From Iamia sp964643485 (lineage in GTDB: Bacteria; Actinomycetota; Acidimicrobiia; Acidimicrobiales; Iamiaceae): a stretch of 5,028 bases of DNA. Position numbers and translations under genes: made by a program. Numbering within the stretch: the stretch's first letter is position 1; the number at the start of each line of letters is the position of its first letter. This document shows positions 1 through 5,028 of this stretch, piece by piece. The stretch is taken from assembly GCA_964643485.1 (NCBI GenBank), contig CAZXRA010000313.1, forward strand, positions 1 through 5,028, in the 5' to 3' direction. The notes under the pieces are model-generated. The model saw nothing but the letters and a program-made list of their open reading frames with translations, was not told the origin of the DNA and ran no database searches.

Positions 1-84
1 AGCCCGCCCGGGGCCTGGGTGGTGGGGTCCTCGGTGGCGTTCACCCGGTCGCCCCACCCCCACCCCCGCTACGACGGCCACTAG
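1..84 (+). pseudogene. In-frame upstream part of the EccC-like gene, ended by an internal TAG
   Basis: This stretch reads in the same frame as the motor gene that follows. It enters from the left edge and gives AWVVGSSVAFTRSPHPHPRY, then D-G-H, then TAG at 82-84. The codons between the stop and base 132 (LAPPAPPRLPTGPRFPV) continue smoothly in that frame into the first membrane helix. An FxRxPR-like patch followed by a Pro-rich linker and then RFP before the first helix is the arrangement I expect in the cytoplasmic N-terminus of actinobacterial EccC/FtsK-SpoIIIE proteins; M. tuberculosis EccCa1 has a comparable RGPR patch near its start. I infer that the real gene begins left of the window and that one substitution (for example GAG, AAG or CAG to TAG) interrupts it. 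The alternatives are a sequencing error or a genuine upstream gene end. The other two forward frames are also open here, but their Pro/Arg-rich translations look like noise. Confidence 0.6.
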
Positions 85-132
85 CTCGCGCCCCCCGCCC
101 CCCCCCGCCTCCCCACCGGCCCCCGGTTCCCG

Positions 133-3100
133 GTGGCAGCGCTGGTCGCCCCCCTCCTCATGGGGGCGATCCTCTACACCTTCACCCGGCAACTGCTCAG
201 CATCCTCTTCGTGGCCCTGAGCCCGATCTTCCTGCTCGGCAACTACATCGAAGGGCGGCGGGCCCTGCGCCAGGGCCGTCGCCAGGCGGCGGAGGCCTAC
301 GGGGTCCAGCTCCGCGACCTGGTCGCCGGCCTCGATCGTCGCCTGGTCGACGAGGGGGAGGCCCGGCGGCGCGAGCACCCGTCCACGGCCGAGGTCGTGG
401 CTGCCGCCCAGCACCGGGACCCGCTCCTGTGGGCGCGCCGCCCGGATCGCCACGGCTTCTTGGAGCTGCGCCTCGGCGTGGCCACCCAGACAAGCCGCAC
501 CGAGGTCACGGTGCCCCCCCTCGTCGACGTGGTGCCCGAGCTGGCCGAGGAGCTGCGGTCGGCTCTGGCGTCGCGGGCCGCCGTGGCCGACGTCCCCGTC
601 GTGGCCGCCCTCCGCGACTGCGGTGTGGTCGGGGTGTCGGGCAGCCTCGACGACGCCCTGGGGGGTGCCCGCGCCCTCGTCGCCCAGGTCGCCTGCCTCC
701 ACAGCCCGGCGGAGGTGGTGATCGCGGCCACCGTGCCCTCGGCGTCGGCGGTGCACTGGGACTGGTTGAAGTGGCTGCCCCACACGACGTCTGACCACTC
801 GCCGCTCGACGGGCCCCTGCTCTCGGTGGGAGGCCCGGCCGGCCGTGACCTCGTATCCGCCCTGCGCGAGCTCGTCGAGGACCGCGGGGAGGGCGAGGGT
901 GACGCCCCGCCGGGACCGGCTGTGGTGCTGCTCGTCGAGGACGCCACCCCGGTGGAGCGCAGCCTCCTGGTCGACCTGGCCGAACGGGGACCGAAGGCGG
1001 GCGTCCACCTGATCTGGGTCGCTCGGGACCGCACGCGCCTGCCTGCGGCCTGCACCGTCTTCCTGGACCACGATCCGGTGACCCACGCGGCCACCGTCGG
1101 CTACGTGGACGGCGGCCGCACCGTCACCCCGGTCGCGGCCGAGCCCCTGGACGCCGTCACGGCGCTCGACCTGGCCCGGCGCCTCGCGCCGGTGGTCGAC
1201 GCCGGAGCGCGGCGGGACGCCTCCGCTGACCTGCCCAGCCGAGTCGCCCTCCTCGACCACCTCGGGGTGGACGTCGGGGAGGTGCCCGACGCGGTGCTCG
1301 AGCGGTGGCGGTTGAGCGATTCGCTGCCCGGCACGGGGCGGAAGCGGCGACGGACACCGACCCTCCACGCCGTCGTGGGGTCGGCGGTCAGCGAGGCCCT
1401 GCAGCTCGACCTGCGGTCCCACGGGCCCCACGCCCTCGTCGGCGGGACCACGGGCGCGGGCAAGAGCGAGTTCCTGCAGACCTGGGTCATGGCCCTCGCC
1501 GCGACTCACAGCCCGGCGCGGCTCACCTTCCTGTTCGTCGACTACAAGGGGGGCAGCGCCTTCGGCGACTGCATCAACCTCCCGCACTCGGTGGGCATCG
1601 TCACCGACCTCACGCCCCACCTGGTGACGCGGGCCCTCACCTCGCTGCGGGCGGAGCTGCGGAGCCGGGAGGTGCTCCTCAACGACAAGGGCGTCAAGGA
1701 CGTGCTGGAGCTGGAGAAGGCGGGCGACCCTGACGCCCCGCCGAGCCTGGTCATCATCGTCGACGAGTTCGCCGCCCTCGTCTCCGAGGTGCCCGAGTTC
1801 GTGGACGGGGTGGTCGACGTGGCTCAGCGAGGTCGCTCCCTCGGGCTGCACCTCGTGCTGGCGACCCAGCGACCGACGGGAGTGATCAAGGGGAGCCTCA
1901 GGGCCAACACGAACCTGCGGGTGGCCCTCCGGATGAGCGACGAGGCCGACAGCTCCGACGTCGTCGGCGACGAGGTGGCGGCCCGCTTCGACCTGGGCAC
2001 ACCGGGTCGGGCCGCGGCCAAGTTGGGCCCGGGCCGCCTGGCCGTCTTCCAGGCCGCCTACGCCAACGGGCACACGACGGGCGAGCCACCGCCGCCGAAC
2101 ATCGACGTGGCGGAGCACCACATCAGCGGCGCGGTGGCGTGGCTCCCGCCGGAGGCCGAGGAGGACGAGGGCGCCGGCCCCGGGGGCAAGGGGCCGACCG
2201 ACCTGGACCGCATGGTGCAGGTCATCGCCGCCGCCCACGAGCAGGCCGGCCTTCCCGTCCCGGATCGCCCGTGGCAGCCCGAACTGGAGCCCATCTACGA
2301 CCTGGCCCGCACGCCGTCACCCGAGGACGACGTGCCCGCCCTCCACTCCGGCACGGACGTGGAGCTGATCTTCGGCGTCCTCGACGACCCGAAGAACCAG
2401 GATCAGCGGTCCGTCGCCTTCCGACCCGACAAGGGCCACATGGCCGTCATCGGCACCGGTGGGGCGGGCAAGAGCCTCACGTTGCGCACCCTCGCCGTCG
2501 CCGCCGGCCTCTCCACCCGGGGCGGACCGTGCCACGTCTACGCCCTCGACTTCGGAGCGCGAGGGCTCCACATGATCGAGCAGCTCCCGCACGTCGGGGC
2601 GGTGATCGACGGCGACGACGACGAGCGGGTGACCCGCCTGCTGCGCACGTTGCAGGCCGAGATCGACGATCGGGCGATGCGCTACTCCGCCGCCGGAGCC
2701 GGCACCCTGACCGCGTACCGGCAGCTCGCCGGCCAGCCCGACGAGCCTCGCCTGCTCCTCCTCGTCGACGGCTACCCCGCCTTCCGTCAGGAGTACGAGG
2801 TGACGGCCCGGATGGCCACCTACGAGCTGTTCCAGTCGATCGTCACCGAGGGCCGGACCGTCGGGGTGCACGTCGTGGTCACGGCCGACCGGTTGGGGGC
2901 CATCCCCCCCGCCCTGGCCTCGGTGATCACCAACCGCCTGGTGCTCCGCCTGGCGTCGGAGCAGGAGTACGCCATGGCCGGCGTCCCCATGGCTGCCTTC
3001 ACGGACGCCGCCCCGGCCGGGCGCGGGTTCATCGACGGCCACGAGGTGCAGGTCGCCGTGCTCGGTGGCACCTCCAACACGGCCGACCAGGCCGCTGCCC

Positions 3101-3837
3101 TCCAGGGCCTGGCTGCCCAGATGCGGGCCACGCTGGACCGGCCCGACGCCCCGCCGGTCCGTCGCCTGCCCTCGTCCATCCCCCTGGGGGACCTGCCGGT
3201 GGAGGTCGACGGCCGTCCCGCCGTCGGCATCGCCGAGTCGACCCTGTCTCCCTTCGGCGTCCCGGTGGACGGTCCCCTCCTCGTCGTCGGCCCGACCCGC
3301 AGCGGCAAGTCGACGACGCTGGCCACCCTGGCCTTCGCGGCGCGCCGCCGCCAGCCCGACCTGCGCCTGGTCTACGTGGGCGAGGGTCACTCGCCGCTGG
3401 CCACCGCCGTCCCCTGGGACGAGACGGTGCACATCGACGACGACGAGGCCGATGTCGCCCTGAAGGCCCTGACCGCCGCCACGGGGAAGGCACCTCGGGG
3501 CGGGTGCATCCTGGTGCTGGACGACGTCGTCCGGTTGGCCGCGTCGCCCCACCACGACGCCGTCGTCGCCCTCGTCGACACCGCGCTCAAGGCCGGGCAC
3601 GCCGTCCTGGGCGACGGTGACTCCAGCAGCATGAACGTTGGGTTCGGCCTGCAGAAGGTCATGAAGGTCCAGCGCCACGGATTCGCCCTGGTGCCGGACC
3701 AGGGGGACGGCGACAACGTCTTCCGCACGCCGTTCCCCCGCATCAGCCGATCGAGCTTCCCCCCGGGCCGGGCCCTGTACGTGCGGGACGGCCACATCGA
3801 ACAGGTGCAGTTGGCGCTGCCCGAGGACACCGGCTGA
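133..3837 (+). CDS. eccC: EccC-type type VII secretion motor ATPase (FtsK/SpoIIIE family), probably 5'-incomplete
   Basis: This is the membrane-anchored motor ATPase of a type VII secretion system, which binds WXG100 substrates and powers their export. The frame gives 1234 residues from a GTG. Residues about 2-17 and 21-38 form two membrane helices, followed by a basic EGRRALRQGRRQ stretch. A stalk/degenerate domain contains DPLLWARRP (96-104) and WDWLKWLPH (209-217), the latter nearly identical to WSWLKWLPH of mycobacterial EccCa1. ATPase 1 has Walker A GTTGAGKS (438-445), DYKGGSAF (470-477), Walker B LVIIVDEF (D544, E545) and ATQRP (577-581). ATPase 2 has Walker A GTGGAGKS (774-781) but VDGY at the Walker B position (D879, then Gly). 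ATPase 3 has GPTRSGKS (1053-1060) and LVLDDV (D1130, D1131). As a fused EccC it is slightly shorter than the roughly 1300-residue norm. The GTG at 133 is merely the first start after the TAG at 82-84: no purine-rich ribosome binding site precedes it and it sits at the edge of the first helix, so the true start is likely outside the window. Identity is secure; the start is not. Confidence 0.95.
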   Translation: MAALVAPLLMGAILYTFTRQLLSILFVALSPIFLLGNYIEGRRALRQGRRQAAEAYGVQLRDLVAGLDRRLVDEGEARRREHPSTAEVVAAAQHRDPLLWARRPDRHGFLELRLGVATQTSRTEVTVPPLVDVVPELAEELRSALASRAAVADVPVVAALRDCGVVGVSGSLDDALGGARALVAQVACLHSPAEVVIAATVPSASAVHWDWLKWLPHTTSDHSPLDGPLLSVGGPAGRDLVSALRELVEDRGEGEGDAPPGPAVVLLVEDATPVERSLLVDLAERGPKAGVHLIWVARDRTRLPAACTVFLDHDPVTHAATVGYVDGGRTVTPVAAEPLDAVTALDLARRLAPVVDAGARRDASADLPSRVALLDHLGVDVGEVPDAVLERWRLSDSLPGTGRKRRRTPTLHAVVGSAVSEALQLDLRSHGPHALVGGTTGAGKSEFLQTWVMALAATHSPARLTFLFVDYKGGSAFGDCINLPHSVGIVTDLTPHLVTRALTSLRAELRSREVLLNDKGVKDVLELEKAGDPDAPPSLVIIVDEFAALVSEVPEFVDGVVDVAQRGRSLGLHLVLATQRPTGVIKGSLRANTNLRVALRMSDEADSSDVVGDEVAARFDLGTPGRAAAKLGPGRLAVFQAAYANGHTTGEPPPPNIDVAEHHISGAVAWLPPEAEEDEGAGPGGKGPTDLDRMVQVIAAAHEQAGLPVPDRPWQPELEPIYDLARTPSPEDDVPALHSGTDVELIFGVLDDPKNQDQRSVAFRPDKGHMAVIGTGGAGKSLTLRTLAVAAGLSTRGGPCHVYALDFGARGLHMIEQLPHVGAVIDGDDDERVTRLLRTLQAEIDDRAMRYSAAGAGTLTAYRQLAGQPDEPRLLLLVDGYPAFRQEYEVTARMATYELFQSIVTEGRTVGVHVVVTADRLGAIPPALASVITNRLVLRLASEQEYAMAGVPMAAFTDAAPAGRGFIDGHEVQVAVLGGTSNTADQAAALQGLAAQMRATLDRPDAPPVRRLPSSIPLGDLPVEVDGRPAVGIAESTLSPFGVPVDGPLLVVGPTRSGKSTTLATLAFAARRRQPDLRLVYVGEGHSPLATAVPWDETVHIDDDEADVALKALTAATGKAPRGGCILVLDDVVRLAASPHHDAVVALVDTALKAGHAVLGDGDSSSMNVGFGLQKVMKVQRHGFALVPDQGDGDNVFRTPFPRISRSSFPPGRALYVRDGHIEQVQLALPEDTG

Positions 3838-3878
3838 GGCCGGGCCAGTCGCCCCCCCCCGGGGAGGGGCCCGGGGAG
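3838..3878 (+). terminator. GC-rich inverted repeat just after the eccC stop, possible terminator
   Basis: Three bases after the TGA a perfect 7-bp inverted repeat occurs: CCGGGCC at 3840-3846 pairs with GGCCCGG at 3868-3874. Between the arms lie a run of nine C (3852-3860) and GGGGAGG, which can pair further. Only two T follow (3879-3880), so this is not a classical intrinsic terminator, though stems without a T tract are common in high-GC actinobacteria. It might reduce read-through from the motor gene into the WXG100 gene. The call rests on base pairing alone, and such pairing is frequent by chance at this GC content. Confidence 0.3.
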
Positions 3879-3921
3879 TTGTGCCCATGGTCAACGGGCC
3901 CGATCCCTGGTCAGATGCCCC

Positions 3922-3940
3922 TGGCGCCCGCCGGGGGCCA
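3922..3940 (+). other. Short hairpin in the leader of the WXG100 gene
   Basis: TGGCGCCC (3922-3929) and GGGGGCCA (3933-3940) pair over seven positions with one G-G mismatch and a three-base GCC loop. The stem ends 12 bases before the ribosome binding site of the WXG100 gene. It could protect the 5' end of that transcript or act as part of a terminator/attenuator. I found no convincing -35/-10 promoter between 3838 and 3966, so whether the WXG100 gene has its own promoter is unresolved. Chance occurrence is quite possible. Confidence 0.22.
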
Positions 3941-3952
3941 CCAACACCACTG

Positions 3953-3958
3953 AAGGAG
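3953..3958 (+). promoter_or_regulatory. Ribosome binding site of the WXG100 gene
   Basis: AAGGAG lies eight bases before the ATG at 3967, an ideal Shine-Dalgarno match and spacing. It fixes the start of the 90-residue WXG100 protein and rules for it over an overlapping GTG-initiated frame at 3881. It also contrasts with the lack of any such site before the GTG at 133. Confidence 0.85.
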
Positions 3959-3966
3959 AAGGACAC

Positions 3967-4239
3967 ATGGCAGGTTTCGTGGGGATGGACGTCGATGCCG
4001 TCCGCCAGGCGGCGTCGTCGATCCGCACTGCGGCGGGGCAGGTCCAGGACGCCATCAACCAGACGGAGACGGCTGTCTCGAACGCCAGCGCTTCGTGGAA
4101 GGGCAACGACAGCGATCGCTTCCAGAGCGAGTGGCAGTCGCACAAGACCCAGCTTCAGTCCATGAAGGAGTGGCTCGAGGGGGCGGCCCAGTCGGCCGAC
4201 AACAACGCCACCGAGCAGGAGAACGTCGCCAACCGCTGA
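3967..4239 (+). CDS. WXG100 family (Esx-like) protein, 90 aa
   Basis: This is a small helical-hairpin protein of the WXG100/ESAT-6 family, the usual substrate of type VII secretion. The length (90 residues) is close to the roughly 100 typical of the family. The first helix covers about residues 8-38 (VDAVRQAASSIRTAAGQVQD and onward); the turn carries W44-K45-G46 followed by DSDRFQSEW, and the second helix covers about 50-80 (HKTQLQSMKEWLEGAAQSAD). There is no signal peptide or cysteine. There is also no tyrosine anywhere, so the C-terminal YxxxD/E export motif known from mycobacterial EsxB-type partners is absent; the tail is NNATEQENVANR. It lies 129 bases after the motor gene and 68 bases before a second WXG100-headed ORF, which suggests either a homodimeric secreted protein or a partner/chaperone for the larger protein. 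ATG with an excellent ribosome binding site. Family assignment is firm, role is inferred. Confidence 0.93.
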   Translation: MAGFVGMDVDAVRQAASSIRTAAGQVQDAINQTETAVSNASASWKGNDSDRFQSEWQSHKTQLQSMKEWLEGAAQSADNNATEQENVANR

Positions 4240-4246
4240 CGAACGG

Positions 4247-4286
4247 GGGAGGGCGGTGACGGCGGGAGGACGCTGTCACCGCTCCC
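4247..4286 (+). other. Intergenic bulged hairpin between the WXG100 gene and the next ORF
   Basis: CGGTGAC (4254-4260) pairs perfectly with GTCACCG (4275-4281), and GGGAG (4247-4251) pairs with CTCCC (4282-4286). That makes a 12-bp stem with a two-base bulge (GG, 4252-4253) and a 14-base loop. An alternative register gives an uninterrupted 8-bp stem, GCGGTGAC with GTCACCGC. It begins seven bases after the WXG100 stop codon (4237-4239) and ends five bases before the next ribosome binding site. No T tract follows, so partial attenuation or 3'-end stabilisation of the WXG100 message is more likely than full termination. This would let a small secreted protein be made in excess over the large one downstream; that role is inference. 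Confidence 0.45.
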
Positions 4287-4291
4287 TTGCC

Positions 4292-4297
4292 GGAGGG
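4292..4297 (+). promoter_or_regulatory. Ribosome binding site of the WXG100-headed ORF
   Basis: GGAGGG lies ten bases before the ATG at 4308 and thirteen before the second ATG at 4311, so 4308 is the better start. An in-frame TTG at 4287 lies upstream of this site and is therefore unlikely. The frame is closed by TGA at 4257. Confidence 0.7.
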
Positions 4298-4307
4298 AGC
4301 CTCAGAG

Positions 4308-5028
4308 ATGATGATCGGATCAGATCCGGATCGGCTGGACGAGTCGGCGCGGCAGCTCGACGCGGCGGCGGCGGCGCTGGCCGGGGTGCCGGCGTCGGTG
4401 CAGCCGGCGTTGGACGGGTCGCGCTGGACGGGGCCTGATGCCGAGAGGTTCATGGCCGAGTGGTCGGAGTTCCATCGCCGCCGCCTCACCGAGGCCACGA
4501 CCCTGCTCGAGCGCCTGGCCGGCGAGTTGCGCACGCACGCCGCCGAGCAACGAGCCGCCAGCGGCGAGGGGGGGACCGCCGGTGGGGGAGGGGGGATCGC
4601 CGGTTTTGGCCTGGGACTCGGGCTCAGTGGCACAGCCGTGGGCTTCTCCGAGTTCGCTCCCTCCTCCGGTGAACCCGACGGGTTCTGGGGCACGAGCGGC
4701 GCCGTGTGGGGTGAGACGACCGTTGGCGGCGTGGACCTGGCCGGTGACGCGGAGGCCTGGGCGGGGGCGCGCTACGACGCCACGGCCGACGGCGGGTTCC
4801 GGGACGGCGCCCTCTACGGCGCGCTCGGGATCACCGGTGCGGTGGGCGCCGGCGTGGCGGCCTCGGGCACGGCCACGGCGGGCCCCGCCACCTACCGCGG
4901 GGGAGCGAGCGCCTTCGTCGGCGCCCGTGGGGAGGCGGGTGCATCGGGATCGATCGGCGTCGACGGGGTGAAGGCCCAAGCCGGGGTCGATGCCTTCGCC
5001 GGCGCCGAGGCCTCGGCCGACGCCTCGG
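4308..5028 (+). CDS. Large protein with N-terminal WXG100-like domain, probable T7SS effector (3' end outside the window)
   Basis: The frame is open from ATG 4308 for 240 codons to the right edge without a stop, with consistently G/C third positions. Residues 8-36 form an Ala-rich helix (DRLDESARQLDAAAAALAGV), then R39-W40-T41-G42-P-D-A-E-R-F with W52, the hallmark turn of a WXG100 domain, then a second helix (about 44-84, LTEATTLLERLAGELRTHAA). Residues 86-112 are a Gly-rich hydrophobic linker. Residues 113-200 are Gly/Ala-rich with scattered Trp and Tyr (F126-W127, W134, W151, Y156, Y170, Y196). From 202 an Ala/Gly/Ser repeat begins. Proteins with a WXG100-like head, a long low-complexity or repeat middle and a variable C-terminal domain are typical of secreted T7SS effectors, including polymorphic toxins. 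The C-terminal domain that would tell toxin from structural protein is not visible. No YxxxD/E motif occurs in the visible part. It follows the small WXG100 gene closely, which suggests co-expression and possibly pairing. Confidence 0.82.
   Translation, partial: MMIGSDPDRLDESARQLDAAAAALAGVPASVQPALDGSRWTGPDAERFMAEWSEFHRRRLTEATTLLERLAGELRTHAAEQRAASGEGGTAGGGGGIAGFGLGLGLSGTAVGFSEFAPSSGEPDGFWGTSGAVWGETTVGGVDLAGDAEAWAGARYDATADGGFRDGALYGALGITGAVGAGVAASGTATAGPATYRGGASAFVGARGEAGASGSIGVDGVKAQAGVDAFAGAEASADAS
4911..5027 (+). repeat. Start of an Ala/Gly-rich protein repeat with an 81-base period
   Basis: Residues 202-213 of the WXG100-headed protein (AFVGARGEAGAS, bases 4911-4946) resemble residues 229-240 (AFAGAEASADAS, bases 4992-5027), exactly 27 codons apart. 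The first 15 bases of the two copies differ at one position (GCCTTCGTCGGCGCC against GCCTTCGCCGGCGCC). The intervening part reads GSIGVDGVKAQAGVD, an alternating pattern that looks beta-strand-like. The second copy is cut by the window edge, so the number of repeats is unknown. With only two partial copies in Ala/Gly-rich sequence, a chance resemblance cannot be excluded. Confidence 0.45.

Noticed and set aside
2139..3620. 493-codon open frame on the plus strand inside the motor gene
   Set aside because: The translation is Arg/Pro/Gly-rich without motifs, while the overlapping frame encodes intact ATPase domains 2 and 3.
3879..3908. Possible promoter with TTGTGC at 3879-3884
   Set aside because: No acceptable -10 element follows at 16-19 bases; the region is too GC-rich to call a promoter by eye.
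2317..4143. 608-codon open frame on the minus strand opposite the motor gene
   Set aside because: It mirrors the GC-biased codons of the motor gene, spans its stop and part of the WXG100 gene, and its translation (Gly/Val/Arg/Asp-rich, no domain) looks like an antisense shadow.
3881..4165. 94-codon GTG-initiated frame overlapping the WXG100 gene
   Set aside because: It has no fitting ribosome binding site and an Arg/Ser-rich translation; the overlapping frame encodes a clear WXG100 protein with an ideal ribosome binding site.
4438..4971. 177-codon plus-strand frame overlapping the WXG100-headed ORF
   Set aside because: Pro/Arg-rich translation and mid-gene start; the alternative frame, open to the window edge, carries the domain signature.
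4320..4979. Minus-strand frame of 219 codons opposite the WXG100-headed ORF
   Set aside because: Shadow of the GC-rich plus-strand gene; no recognisable motif, and the plus-strand frame has a WXG turn and a ribosome binding site.

Overview
The window is very GC-rich with strong G/C bias at third codon positions, as in Actinomycetota. The combination of a three-ATPase EccC-type motor, a stand-alone WXG100 protein and a longer WXG100-headed protein fits a type VII secretion (ESX/WXG100) locus outside the mycobacteria. A deep-branching high-GC lineage such as Acidimicrobiia is a guess from general flavour; nothing here fixes the taxon.

Layout, all on the + strand. (1) Bases 1-84 are the tail of a coding stretch that enters from the left edge and is cut by an in-frame TAG at 82-84. 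Its sequence, and that between the stop and base 132, reads naturally in the same frame into the next ORF, so the motor gene probably starts outside the window and carries a nonsense codon (or base-call error). (2) Bases 133-3837 hold the EccC-like FtsK/SpoIIIE motor: two membrane helices, a stalk/degenerate region with the WDWLKWLPH signature, and three tandem P-loop ATPase domains. (3) Bases 3838-3966 are a GC-rich intergenic stretch with two possible hairpins and a good ribosome binding site. (4) Bases 3967-4239 encode a 90-residue WXG100 protein. (5) Bases 4240-4307 contain a bulged hairpin and a second ribosome binding site. (6) Bases 4308-5028 are the 5' part of an ORF that runs off the right edge: an N-terminal WXG100-like helical hairpin (W40-T-G42), a Gly-rich hydrophobic middle and the beginning of an Ala/Gly/Ser repeat region. 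It looks like a large T7SS substrate, possibly of the polymorphic-toxin kind, but its C-terminus is not visible.

How they would work together (inference): the motor drives export of WXG100 substrates; the small WXG100 protein may be a substrate, or the helical-hairpin partner of the N-terminal domain of the larger protein encoded next to it. Neither visible substrate carries a recognisable YxxxD/E export motif. No tRNA, rRNA, CRISPR or mobile element was seen.
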